A stretch of DNA of 64,000 nucleotides from Candidatus Nanopelagicus hibericus (GTDB lineage: Bacteria; Actinomycetota; Actinomycetes; Nanopelagicales; Nanopelagicaceae), in assembly GCF_002288005.1 (NCBI RefSeq), contig NZ_CP016771.1:806001-870000 (forward strand). Direction: 5' to 3'. The notes below the pieces were generated by a model. The model was not told the origin of the DNA. It searched no databases and was given only the letters and a program-made list of their open reading frames with translations. This document shows positions 27,478-35,631 of this stretch, in pieces. Positions within the stretch are counted from its first letter, which is position 1. Every line of letters begins with the position of its first letter. A program made the position numbers and the translations under genes.

Positions 27478-28827
27478 ATGTACTCAGAGGCTAGAAAACC
27501 AGTTACACAAAAGCGCAACCTGATTACTGCTATTCCTGGACCAAAATCTGCGGAGCTAATAAAGCGCAGAGGCGAGGCGGTCTCTGCCTCCCTCGGCACA
27601 GCTTTTCCAGTTTTTATTGATCACTCAGAGGGTGCAATTATTGTTGATGTTGATGGCAACTCAATTTTGGATTTAGGTGCCGGAATTGCAGTTTTAAATG
27701 TTGGCCACTCTGCCAAAGAGGTTAGAGAAAATGTTAAGCAGCAAATTGATTCATTTACTCATACCTGTTTTATGGTTGTTCCATACACCGGATATGTTGA
27801 GGTCTGCGAAGCATTAAATCGCTTAACTCCAGGTACTCATAAAAAGAAATCTGCTCTCTTCAACTCAGGTGCTGAGGCAATTGAAAATGCGGTAAAGATT
27901 GCTCGTAAATTTACTAAGCGATCTGCAGTTGTTGTTTTTGAGCATGGATACCATGGAAGAACTAATCTGACTATGGCAATGACTGCAAAAAACATGCCGT
28001 ACAAAAATGGATTTGGACCTTTTGCCCCAGAGGTTTATCGCATGCCATTGGCATATGCCTATCGATGTGATGCATGCACTAAACCTTGTGAGAGCTCTGT
28101 TTTATCCATGGTGCTACATAAAATTGAAAAAGAGATTGGCGCCAGTAATGTTGCTTGCATCGTTATCGAACCAATTCTTGGTGAGGGTGGATTCATAGTT
28201 CCCTGTAAGGGCTTCCTACCTGGGCTTGTGAAATTCTGTAAAGAAAACGGAATTGTTTTTATTGCAGATGAGGTTCAAACTGGATTTGGTCGAACTGGAA
28301 ATATGTTTGCCTGTGAGGATGAATCTATTACGCCAGATTTAATTGTCACCGCCAAAGGAATTGCTGCTGGTATGCCACTTGCTGGTGTCACCGGACGAGC
28401 TGAGATTATGGATTCAATTCACTTAAGTGGCTTAGGTGGCACATATGGTGGAAATCCAGTTGCATGTGCAGCAGCCTTAGGTGCAATTGAGATTATTGAG
28501 CGAGAAAATCTAGCTGAGCGGGCAAATAAAATTGGCAAGATATTAACTGATGCCTTAAATGCTATGGCAAAGAAGTATTCAATAATTGGAGAGGTACGTG
28601 GCCGAGGTGCTATGCAGGCGATTGAATTAATTAAGCCTGGCACTATGGATCCAAATCCTGAGGCATTAACTGCAATTCTTAAGTACTGCACTAGCAAGGG
28701 TGTGCTAATTCTTTCAGCTGGAACCTATGGGAATGTAATTAGATTGCTGCCACCATTAGTAATTGAAGAGGATTTACTGCGTGATGGCTTATCTGTATTG
28801 GATGAGGCGCTAGCAAGTATTAAGTGA
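27478..28827 (+). CDS. gabT: 4-aminobutyrate aminotransferase (GabT-like)
   Basis: A 449-residue class III PLP aminotransferase, the same length as the mycobacterial GabT I recall. Signatures: FNSGAEAIENAVKIAR near residue 122, FEHGYHGRTNLTMAMTAK, VIEPILGEGGF, FIADEVQTGFGRTG, and the PLP lysine in LIVTAKGIAAGMPL. It would pass the GABA amino group to 2-oxoglutarate, giving succinate semialdehyde, the last step of putrescine breakdown before the TCA cycle. A CxxCxxxC stretch (RCDACTKPC, residues 197-204) is unusual for the family. It overlaps the next gene by one to four bases and has its own promoter-like hexamer. Confidence 0.88.
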   Translation: MYSEARKPVTQKRNLITAIPGPKSAELIKRRGEAVSASLGTAFPVFIDHSEGAIIVDVDGNSILDLGAGIAVLNVGHSAKEVRENVKQQIDSFTHTCFMVVPYTGYVEVCEALNRLTPGTHKKKSALFNSGAEAIENAVKIARKFTKRSAVVVFEHGYHGRTNLTMAMTAKNMPYKNGFGPFAPEVYRMPLAYAYRCDACTKPCESSVLSMVLHKIEKEIGASNVACIVIEPILGEGGFIVPCKGFLPGLVKFCKENGIVFIADEVQTGFGRTGNMFACEDESITPDLIVTAKGIAAGMPLAGVTGRAEIMDSIHLSGLGGTYGGNPVACAAALGAIEIIERENLAERANKIGKILTDALNAMAKKYSIIGEVRGRGAMQAIELIKPGTMDPNPEALTAILKYCTSKGVLILSAGTYGNVIRLLPPLVIEEDLLRDGLSVLDEALASIK

Positions 28828-29312
28828 TGATTTCTCATTCAATACGAGAAATTGCAGAAACTGATGCAAATTGGATAGTTGAGGCTTGCCAAGACAAAGA
28901 GATTCTCTTTTGGACCACAGTCCCCCGTCCTTACAAATTGCAACATGCGCAAGGCTTTATAAGAGGTGAATTTCCAGAGTACAAAATTTGGGTTATTGAA
29001 GACAAAGAGGTTAGGCCAGTTGGCATAATCTCAATTCACGCAGTTGATGAAGCTGGAAACGCTGAAATTGGTTACTGGATAGCACCATGGGGAAGAGGAA
29101 AGGGAGCAACAAAGGATGCAATATCTTTGGTTGGAAATTATGCTAAAACTGATTCAAAAATTAAATTTTTACAAGCTTGTATCTCAGATTTAAATTTCGC
29201 TTCACAAAGGGTTGCAGAATATGCTGGATTAGTTAAGGCAGAGGCTGCTTGTAAAACATGTCCAGCAGGTGAAAAGCAGACTAGCTCTACATATTTCCGT
29301 AAAGCTGTTTAA
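28827..29312 (+). CDS. GNAT-family N-acetyltransferase (RimJ/RimL type)
   Basis: A 161-residue acetyltransferase. The acetyl-CoA-binding motif is WIAPWGRGKGATKDAISL near residue 90, preceded by EIGYW and followed by ACISDLNFASQRVAEYAGL, as in RimJ/RimL relatives that acetylate amino groups. The target is unknown; coupling to gabT in a polyamine island makes an amine substrate possible. ATG at 28827 overlaps the gabT stop (TGATG); GTG one codon earlier (28824) is an alternative giving a GTGA overlap. The stop is directly against the convergent agmatinase stop, with no gap. Confidence 0.8.
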   Translation: MISHSIREIAETDANWIVEACQDKEILFWTTVPRPYKLQHAQGFIRGEFPEYKIWVIEDKEVRPVGIISIHAVDEAGNAEIGYWIAPWGRGKGATKDAISLVGNYAKTDSKIKFLQACISDLNFASQRVAEYAGLVKAEAACKTCPAGEKQTSSTYFRKAV

Positions 29313-30311
29313 TTAACGATCTAGTAAGTTTCTAGTTGCAGAGTACTTACCGCCTGATTTCTTAAGCGCAATCGCACTAAGTGCCTCAAGCACCACTCGA
29401 TTAGCCAAGATTGCGGTGATGTCGGAGCTGTCATAAGCAGGTGCCACTTCAACTACATCAACACCAACAATTGGTAATTCAAAACAAATTCTTCTAACTG
29501 CTTCAAGTAACTCTCTACTTGTCATTCCCCCTGGCTCTGGTGTGCCTGTACCGGGCGCCATACCTGGATCTACCACATCAATATCAACAGATAAAAAGAC
29601 ACCATCACAACCATCGGTAAGAATCGCAAATGATTCATCAAGAACAGCTTTCATTCCACGGTGATGAATCTCAGTCATCTCATAGGATTTCATTCCTTTT
29701 CCTGCCATCCACTTTAAGGTGGCATCATCTGGCCAGTAACCACGAAGTCCTAATTGCAAAAAGCGATCCCCGCGAACAGATCCTGACTCAATTAATCTGC
29801 GCATTGGTGTGCCATGACCAATAAGAGCGCCAAATTGATCTTCGCCAGTATCAGCATGGGCATCAAAATGAATCATCGAAACTTTGCCTTTGCCTAAATG
29901 ATTTGCAATTCCCGCCACATCAGCTGAAGCAATGGAGTGATCTCCCCCCAATACAACTGCAATAGCCCCGGCTTTAGCAATTTTTTCAGTGGCAACCTCT
30001 AGAACCTTAAGTGAATTAACTAAATCTCCACCGGGCATTAATAAATCACCTGCATCAAAAATCTTAAGTTTTTTTAGCGGATCAATTCGCATTGCAAGAT
30101 GTGGCCTAGAGCCATCATGGGGAAGGTAATCACCCATGCGAATCGCTTGCGGTCCCATTTTTGCCCCTGATCGATGAGATGTTCCACTATCAATAGGTGC
30201 ACCAACAATAATTACATCAGCGCCTTTATAGCTCTCAGGCTTATCAAGATCACAACTTGGAATACCAAGAAAGGTGAAATCTGGGCCATACATATTGCCA
30301 ATATTTGTCAT
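29313..30311 (-). CDS. speB: Agmatinase-family ureohydrolase
   Basis: A 332-residue binuclear manganese ureohydrolase. Metal ligands are all visible: GGDHS near residue 122, HFDAHADTGE near 147, and SVDIDVVDPGMAPGTGTPEPGG near 241. The Asp-Val-Asp-Pro and GTPEPGG wording matches agmatinases and guanidinobutyrase-type enzymes better than arginases. It would split agmatine to putrescine and urea (or another guanidino compound). Its ATG overlaps the potC-type permease stop by four bases, tying it to the upstream transporter. Confidence 0.88.
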   Translation of the reverse strand: MTNIGNMYGPDFTFLGIPSCDLDKPESYKGADVIIVGAPIDSGTSHRSGAKMGPQAIRMGDYLPHDGSRPHLAMRIDPLKKLKIFDAGDLLMPGGDLVNSLKVLEVATEKIAKAGAIAVVLGGDHSIASADVAGIANHLGKGKVSMIHFDAHADTGEDQFGALIGHGTPMRRLIESGSVRGDRFLQLGLRGYWPDDATLKWMAGKGMKSYEMTEIHHRGMKAVLDESFAILTDGCDGVFLSVDIDVVDPGMAPGTGTPEPGGMTSRELLEAVRRICFELPIVGVDVVEVAPAYDSSDITAILANRVVLEALSAIALKKSGGKYSATRNLLDR

Positions 30312-31135
30312 GACTTCTTTCGTTGCCGGGAAACTACCTGCCCCACTATAACAATTATTAGAGCGATGAAGAACATCGCACTTCCAATCACATTTGCTTG
30401 AGCAGGAATGCCTCTGGCGGCTGAGACGTAAACAAATTTTGGAAATGTTGAAACTATTCCGGAGTTAAAGTTGGTGATAATAAAATCATCAAATGATAAG
30501 GAAAATGCCAGCAATGCTGCGCCGGCAATACCTGGCATCACAAGTGGTAATGTGACATATCTAAAAGTTTCTCGTTCATTTGCATAAAGATCCATCGCGG
30601 CTTGCTCCAGCCGTGGATCTAAGGATGCAATCCTTGCCTTTACTGTTACCACCACAAATGAGATGCAAAACATCACATGGGAAATAATGATTGTCCAAAA
30701 GCCTGGATTAATTCGCAGATTTAAAAACATTGCCAGTAGCGATGCTCCCAAGACCACCTCAGGCGTTGCCATAGGTAAAAAGATTAATAGGTTTGTGGTT
30801 TTGCGTCCCTTAAATTTATGACGACCCAATGCAAAGGCGATCATGGTCCCTAAAATAGTTGCTAATACTGTTGAGATAACACCAATCTGCAGTGAGTTAA
30901 CAACTGATTCACATACTTGAGCCGCACCACATGGATTCTTCCAATTATCTAAGGTAAAGCCCTGCCAGACCAGATTACTTTTGCCAGCATCATTAAATGA
31001 AAAAGTAAAGGTGTAGGCAACTGGAATGAATAGATAAATAAATGCCAGCCCTGCATAAATACGGATTAGATTCCGAGCAAACCACCGAGATGTGCGATGG
31101 CGAAGTGATGGCATTGGCGCAGATAAGGTGGTCAT
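30308..31135 (-). CDS. potC: Spermidine/putrescine-type ABC transporter permease (PotC-like)
   Basis: A 275-residue inner-membrane permease with six predicted helices. The EAA loop that contacts the ATPase is AAMDLYANERETFRYVTLP, with VMPGIAGAALLAFSLSFDDFIIT after it, wording close to PotC. It overlaps its partner permease by four bases upstream and the agmatinase by four downstream, so transport and ureohydrolase genes share a transcript. Confidence 0.88.
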   Translation of the reverse strand: MTTLSAPMPSLRHRTSRWFARNLIRIYAGLAFIYLFIPVAYTFTFSFNDAGKSNLVWQGFTLDNWKNPCGAAQVCESVVNSLQIGVISTVLATILGTMIAFALGRHKFKGRKTTNLLIFLPMATPEVVLGASLLAMFLNLRINPGFWTIIISHVMFCISFVVVTVKARIASLDPRLEQAAMDLYANERETFRYVTLPLVMPGIAGAALLAFSLSFDDFIITNFNSGIVSTFPKFVYVSAARGIPAQANVIGSAMFFIALIIVIVGQVVSRQRKKS

Positions 31136-32034
31136 ACCAGCTCATCCGTTCCAGATTTTCTAATATAAAGCGTTACTAAAATTAGAATAGTTGCCATCAA
31201 CGTAAAGGAAAGAGCTGCAGCAGTTGGGTAATCTACAACTGCAAAAAACCTTGATTCAATAACATTTCCAATCATCTTTGTGCCCGGATTTCCTAAAATC
31301 GCTGCGTTTACATAATCACCAGCTGCTGGAATAAAGGTAAGCAAGGTGCCGGCAACTACTCCTGGCATTGACAATGGCAATGTCACCTTTCTAAAGGTAG
31401 TAAATCCATTGGCATAAAGATCACCTGAGGCTTCCAAAGTTCTAGGATCAATCCGCTCAAGTGAGGCGTAAAGTGGTAGCGTCATGAAGGGTAGAAAGTT
31501 ATAAGCAAGTCCAATTACTACCGCAGTTGAGGTGTTATTAATTCGAAACATTTCATCAACAAAGGGCAACACTTTTATGGCAGAGACAATAGGTCCTGAG
31601 TCAGCCAAAATCTGAGTCCAAGCAATAGTTCTAAGCAGGAAGGATGTAAAGAAAGGTGCAATAACTAGCACCAGCAAAATATTGCGATACTTTCCAGATT
31701 TGAAGGCAATTGCGTAGGCAAGTGGATAGGCAATTGCTAAGGCCAACAACGTAGCAAAGGCTGCGTAAATAAATGATCTTAGGTACTGCTCTTTATTTGC
31801 TAGAAATGCATCCACATAATTAGCAAAACGCAGCTCTTGTACATATGTACCAATTTGAGCACCCTCTGGCCGCACCATAGTTGAGGTGCTGGCTAGTGAA
31901 AAAATCGGAATAATAAAGAAGGTAACTAACCAAATCAATCCAGGTGCTAGAAGTATGTAAGGGGTAAGTGACCTACTTTTTAATCCGCTCTTTGCGCCAG
32001 CGTGTGAGGTGCTTAAGCCATGCAGAAATGCCAT
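31132..32034 (-). CDS. potB: Spermidine/putrescine-type ABC transporter permease (PotB-like)
   Basis: A 300-residue permease with six helices and EAA loop EASGDLYANGFTTFRKVTLP, then SMPGVVAGTLLTFIPAAGDYVNAAILG, characteristic of PotB. It starts five bases after the ATPase gene. With the PotC-like permease it forms the membrane channel of a polyamine importer. Confidence 0.88.
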   Translation of the reverse strand: MAFLHGLSTSHAGAKSGLKSRSLTPYILLAPGLIWLVTFFIIPIFSLASTSTMVRPEGAQIGTYVQELRFANYVDAFLANKEQYLRSFIYAAFATLLALAIAYPLAYAIAFKSGKYRNILLVLVIAPFFTSFLLRTIAWTQILADSGPIVSAIKVLPFVDEMFRINNTSTAVVIGLAYNFLPFMTLPLYASLERIDPRTLEASGDLYANGFTTFRKVTLPLSMPGVVAGTLLTFIPAAGDYVNAAILGNPGTKMIGNVIESRFFAVVDYPTAAALSFTLMATILILVTLYIRKSGTDELV

Positions 32035-32038
32035 TTAC

Positions 32039-33166
32039 TCACTCTTCATCATCAAGATCAGCGCCAGCATTAATATCTTGAGCGCCATCTAATGCAAAAG
32101 TATGTTCCGGATCCCATTCAAGCGAGACTTTATCGCCAACCCTAAGATCATGTAATCCCTCATCATTTTGTTCAAAGACAACTAGATCTAAATCCCATGG
32201 CGATTTCACTAAGTATTGGGTTGAAGTGCCCACAAAAGAACGATCAATTACTACACAATCTTTGATGGAGTTAACCCCAGTATCATCAAGGCGTAGCTTT
32301 TCCGGCCGCACACCAACAAAAACCGATTCATTATCGGTTGCCACTCTAGATAACGGAACTTCAAAGGTGAGCCCCTTAGCTGAAATAACCGCTTTGCCAT
32401 TACCTCTGGAAGTAACTTTTCCTTTAATTAAATTACATTGACCTAAAAAGTTGGCCACAAAGGCGGTCTTTGGCGCTTCATAAAGCTCTGTTGCAGATCC
32501 CATCTGCTCAATTTTTCCTTCATTCATCACCGCAATAGTGTCAGCCATAGTCATCGCCTCTTCTTGATCATGCGTAACATGAATAAAGGTAATTCCGACC
32601 TCAGTTTGGATTCGCTTTAACTCTATCTGCATCTGCCGGCGAAGTTTTAGATCAAGTGCTCCCAGTGGCTCATCAAGCAGTAAAACCTCAGGGCGATTAA
32701 CAATTGCTCTGGCGACTGCAATTCTTTGTTGCTGACCACCAGATAATTGATTTGGTTTACGTGCAGCTAAGTGCCCCATCTCAACAAGATTTAAGGCATT
32801 TTCTACCTCAGTTTTTACATCTTTAATTCCACGCCGCCTTAACCCAAATGCAATATTTTCAAAGATTGTAAGATGTGGAAAAAGTGCGTAATTCTGAAAT
32901 ACTGTATTTACATTTCGTCGATATGATTTTTGGGTAGTAATATCAGTATCACCGATAGATATTGTGCCTGCAGATGGTTCCTCTAATCCTGCCACCATAC
33001 GAAGTGTGGTGGTCTTGCCACATCCTGATGGCCCAAGGAGAGCAAAAAATGAACCATCGGGGACTACTAAAGATAAATCATCAACAGCGCAAAAATCACC
33101 GTAATGTTTTGAGAGGCGATCTAACTTTAAATCACCAGTATCTTGCGAAACTTTATTGTTCGCCAT
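32039..33166 (-). CDS. potA: Spermidine/putrescine-type ABC transporter ATPase (PotA-like)
   Basis: A 375-residue ATP-binding subunit. Walker A GPSGCGKTT near residue 43, Q-loop FQNYALFPHLT, signature LSGGQQQR, Walker B VLLLDEPLGALDLKLR, and the H-loop in FIHVTHDQEEA are intact. A TOBE regulatory domain fills the last 130 residues. It lies 36 bases after the binding-protein gene. Confidence 0.92.
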   Translation of the reverse strand: MANNKVSQDTGDLKLDRLSKHYGDFCAVDDLSLVVPDGSFFALLGPSGCGKTTTLRMVAGLEEPSAGTISIGDTDITTQKSYRRNVNTVFQNYALFPHLTIFENIAFGLRRRGIKDVKTEVENALNLVEMGHLAARKPNQLSGGQQQRIAVARAIVNRPEVLLLDEPLGALDLKLRRQMQIELKRIQTEVGITFIHVTHDQEEAMTMADTIAVMNEGKIEQMGSATELYEAPKTAFVANFLGQCNLIKGKVTSRGNGKAVISAKGLTFEVPLSRVATDNESVFVGVRPEKLRLDDTGVNSIKDCVVIDRSFVGTSTQYLVKSPWDLDLVVFEQNDEGLHDLRVGDKVSLEWDPEHTFALDGAQDINAGADLDDEE

Positions 33167-33202
33167 TACCGGATACTTATCTGATCCTTAGCTAGTTGGT
33201 AC

Positions 33203-34402
33203 TTAATTACCGATAGCTTCGTCAAAAGCTGTCTGGAATGTGGTTGCTTCATCAGCAGAGAGTGATCTAAATACCTTTACCTTTGCCAAGGTAGCCGCAT
33301 CAGGGAATATGAAAGGACTTGCAGCTAGTTTAGGATCAATTTTTTCCATCTCAGCTTGCGCAGCTTCAACTGGGCAGATGTAATTTACATAAGCAGCTAC
33401 CTCTGCGGCCACTGCCGGCTCGTAGTAATAATTTATTAAGCTTTCCGCATTTTTCTTATGAGTTGAAGTTGATGGAATCAGCATATTATCGCTCCATAAT
33501 GTGCCACCAGATTCTGGGATGGCAAAATCAAATTGGCCATCACTTTCTGCTCTTAGAATAAATATGTCACCAGACCAACCAATTACTGCGTTAGCATCTC
33601 CACGTTTTAGATCCTCAGAGTAGGAGTTACCTTTCACTTGGCGAATAAAGCCATCTTTAATCTTTCCTTTTAGAAAATCAATCGCATTCATGTATTGATC
33701 CTCAGTGAAGTTGGAGGATGGATCAACGCCTTGATAAAGCATGATTACACCAATTGTGTCCCGTAGCTCTGATAGCACCACAATCTTGCCTTTATTTGCT
33801 GGGGCAAATAATTGATCCATGGTGCGAACACCCTTTGGAAGTTTTTTCGTGTTCCAACCAAAACCAGCAAAACCTGATTGCCAGGTTAGTGAGTACTGAC
33901 GACCTTTGTCATAACCAACATCAGCAAGAACTGCGCGAATATTTGATTTGTTTGGAATATTTGCAGCATCAAGTTTTTGCGCATATCCCTGCTCGATAAA
34001 TCTTGCTGCCATCCAATCAGTTGGTGTAACAATGTCATAGCCAATATCGGTACCGATTGAAAGCTGTCCTTGTACTTTTCCATAAAAAGTATTGTTGTCA
34101 TCAATATCTTCGGTGTAGGTAGCTTTAAGACCACTCTGCTTTTCAAAGGCAGCAAGAGTTGGATAAACCTTTGTATCCTCATTAAAATCTAAATAAAGTG
34201 GCCAGTTTGCCCAGCGAACTATTTTTTCAGTATCACTCACATCAACAATTCCTTCAGCAGTAGTTGAAGTACCGGTTCCACAAGCAGCAAGTAATCCAGC
34301 AGCGGATACTGCTCCGACTCCTGCAAGAACTGAACGGCGAGAAACCTGAGCGCGGATAATCGCGCGAGCTTCAGGAGATATTGAGTTGATGTCTTTCTTC
34401 AT
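33203..34402 (-). CDS. potD: Polyamine ABC transporter substrate-binding lipoprotein (PotD-like)
   Basis: A 399-residue extracellular solute-binding protein. The N-terminus has twin arginines (SRRSVLAG, residues 21-28) and a lipobox LLAAC ending at Cys41, so it is probably a Tat-exported lipoprotein. The mature part resembles PotD: VRWANWPLYLDFNEDT, ATYTEDIDDNNTFYGKV, DIVTPTDWMAARFIEQGYAQKLD, and GWSGDIFILRAESDGQFDFAIPESGGTLWSDNMLIP-type sequence. Aromatic and acidic residues typical of polyamine pockets are present, but the exact ligand (putrescine, spermidine, agmatine) cannot be told. AAGGAAGAG lies seven bases before the ATG. Confidence 0.9.
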   Translation of the reverse strand: MKKDINSISPEARAIIRAQVSRRSVLAGVGAVSAAGLLAACGTGTSTTAEGIVDVSDTEKIVRWANWPLYLDFNEDTKVYPTLAAFEKQSGLKATYTEDIDDNNTFYGKVQGQLSIGTDIGYDIVTPTDWMAARFIEQGYAQKLDAANIPNKSNIRAVLADVGYDKGRQYSLTWQSGFAGFGWNTKKLPKGVRTMDQLFAPANKGKIVVLSELRDTIGVIMLYQGVDPSSNFTEDQYMNAIDFLKGKIKDGFIRQVKGNSYSEDLKRGDANAVIGWSGDIFILRAESDGQFDFAIPESGGTLWSDNMLIPSTSTHKKNAESLINYYYEPAVAAEVAAYVNYICPVEAAQAEMEKIDPKLAASPFIFPDAATLAKVKVFRSLSADEATTFQTAFDEAIGN

Positions 34403-34749
34403 TATTTCTCTTCCTTATTTATCTCGAGGTTGTGTTAGTTGGGTAGGGATCTGGGGAAAATCTATCAGGCGTATAGGTTTGCCACTTTCATAGAGGCTTA
34501 ATCTACGCATGAATTTCCTGATCTGCTAGTAAATTCCTAAGATTTTTTGAAATTGGTTTAGAAGTGGTCTATTGATTTTAAGCGTTAGGCAGCGCCTCTA
34601 AGGCCCTAGTTGGCCAGACTCAATCGTGGGTTGCAAACCCACCGCCTAATTCACAAGCAAAATTGTTATACATTTTGAATTGTTCATCTAGCAAAGTGGG
34701 TCCCGGCATTAGAGGGTGAGATACCCTTTAAGGCGTCAGAGAGCAGGGG
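34403..34749 (+). other. 347-bp divergent spacer between potD and the nitrilase gene
   Basis: One of the two long non-coding stretches. It must hold the potD-operon promoter (minus) and the nitrilase–APC promoter (plus). Visible items are the structured element at 34584-34650 and an AT-rich TTGTTATACATTTTG at about 34663-34677 whose TATACA could be a plus-strand -10. No ORF worth reporting was seen. If TATACA is the plus promoter, the structured element lies upstream of that transcript and would belong to the minus-strand potD leader. Confidence 0.6.
34584..34650. ncRNA. Candidate structured RNA with tRNA-like T-arm and closing stem
   Basis: A six-pair closing stem, TTAGGC (34585-34590) with GCCTAA (34644-34649), encloses a small GCC-TCTAA-GGC hairpin (34594-34604) and a strong hairpin at 34626-34642 that can be read as GTGGG, seven-base loop TTGCAAA, CCCAC. 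That is the geometry of a tRNA T-arm next to an acceptor stem, but loop positions 56-57 are swapped against consensus and no proper anticodon arm forms. It may be a decayed tRNA, a leader element for potD, or chance. Strand is undecided. Confidence 0.3.
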
Positions 34750-35613
34750 ATGTCAAAGAAGATATCAGTTGCGGCAGCGCAGGTTACACAGCGCAAATTT
34801 ACATATGAGCTCAGTAGTTATGCCCAAGATATAGCGGAAATTCTTAGCCGCTCCCCTGGGACCAAAATGGTGGTTCATCCAGAGCTTCATTTATTTGGCT
34901 CGGATATGAGTGCAGCTGCGTTGCAAGAAATCGCACAGTCACTAGATAGCAAATTTGTAAGTGAACTAGGTGAAATAGCCAAGCGCTTTGGCATCTGGTT
35001 AATTCCAGGAAGTATCGTAGAACCTGCACCCAATGTTGGGGTCTACAACACCGCCCTGGTGTTTAATCCCGCTGGAGAATTGGTTTCATTTTATAGGAAG
35101 ATCTTTCCATGGCGTCCTTCTGAGCCATTTACCATGGGGAGTGAATTTTCAGTATTTGAACTACCGGGATTAGGTCGTGTTGGTTTAAATATTTGCTACG
35201 ACATCTGGTTTCCGGAGGTAACTCGACAATTGACTTGGATGGGTGCGGAATTAATAGTCAATCTTGTTAGAACAACAACTCCAGATCGAAAACAAGAATT
35301 AGTCTTAGTTCAAGCCAACTCAATTGTAAATCAAGTTTATATCTTAAGCGTAAATGCAGCTGCTCCCATTGCAATGGGTAGATCTTTAGTTGTAGATCCA
35401 GATGGTGATGTCCTTGAGCAAGTACTTGATGATAGTAATTCAGTTATTTACACCGTCATTGACTTTGATCGTGTTGCACAGATTAGACGTGATGGTACGG
35501 CAGGAGTTAATCGAATGTGGGATCAATTTCTGCCGAATGATCCAGAGATAAATCTTCCCATTTACACCGGACGAATAAATCCACGGACATGGCGTCCGGG
35601 AATGAATAAATAG
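34750..35613 (+). CDS. Carbon-nitrogen hydrolase (nitrilase superfamily amidohydrolase)
   Basis: A 287-residue nitrilase-fold amidase. The Glu-Lys-Cys triad is visible: Glu in HPELHLF (residue about 41), Lys in FYRKIFPW (about 117), and Cys in LNICYDIWFPEV (about 151). Such enzymes hydrolyse amides, N-carbamoyl amines or nitriles. In this amine-related island an N-carbamoylputrescine- or amide-hydrolysing role is possible, but no agmatine deiminase is nearby and the substrate is unknown. GAGCAGGGG precedes the ATG closely. It is followed 18 bases later by an amino-acid/amine permease, forming a two-gene operon. Confidence 0.85.
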   Translation: MSKKISVAAAQVTQRKFTYELSSYAQDIAEILSRSPGTKMVVHPELHLFGSDMSAAALQEIAQSLDSKFVSELGEIAKRFGIWLIPGSIVEPAPNVGVYNTALVFNPAGELVSFYRKIFPWRPSEPFTMGSEFSVFELPGLGRVGLNICYDIWFPEVTRQLTWMGAELIVNLVRTTTPDRKQELVLVQANSIVNQVYILSVNAAAPIAMGRSLVVDPDGDVLEQVLDDSNSVIYTVIDFDRVAQIRRDGTAGVNRMWDQFLPNDPEINLPIYTGRINPRTWRPGMNK

Positions 35614-35631
35614 CAAAAAGGAGAAAATAAG

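Noticed and set aside
34585-34650. A functional tRNA gene
   Set aside because: T-loop bases 56-57 are off consensus, one acceptor pair fails and no five-pair anticodon stem can be drawn on either strand.
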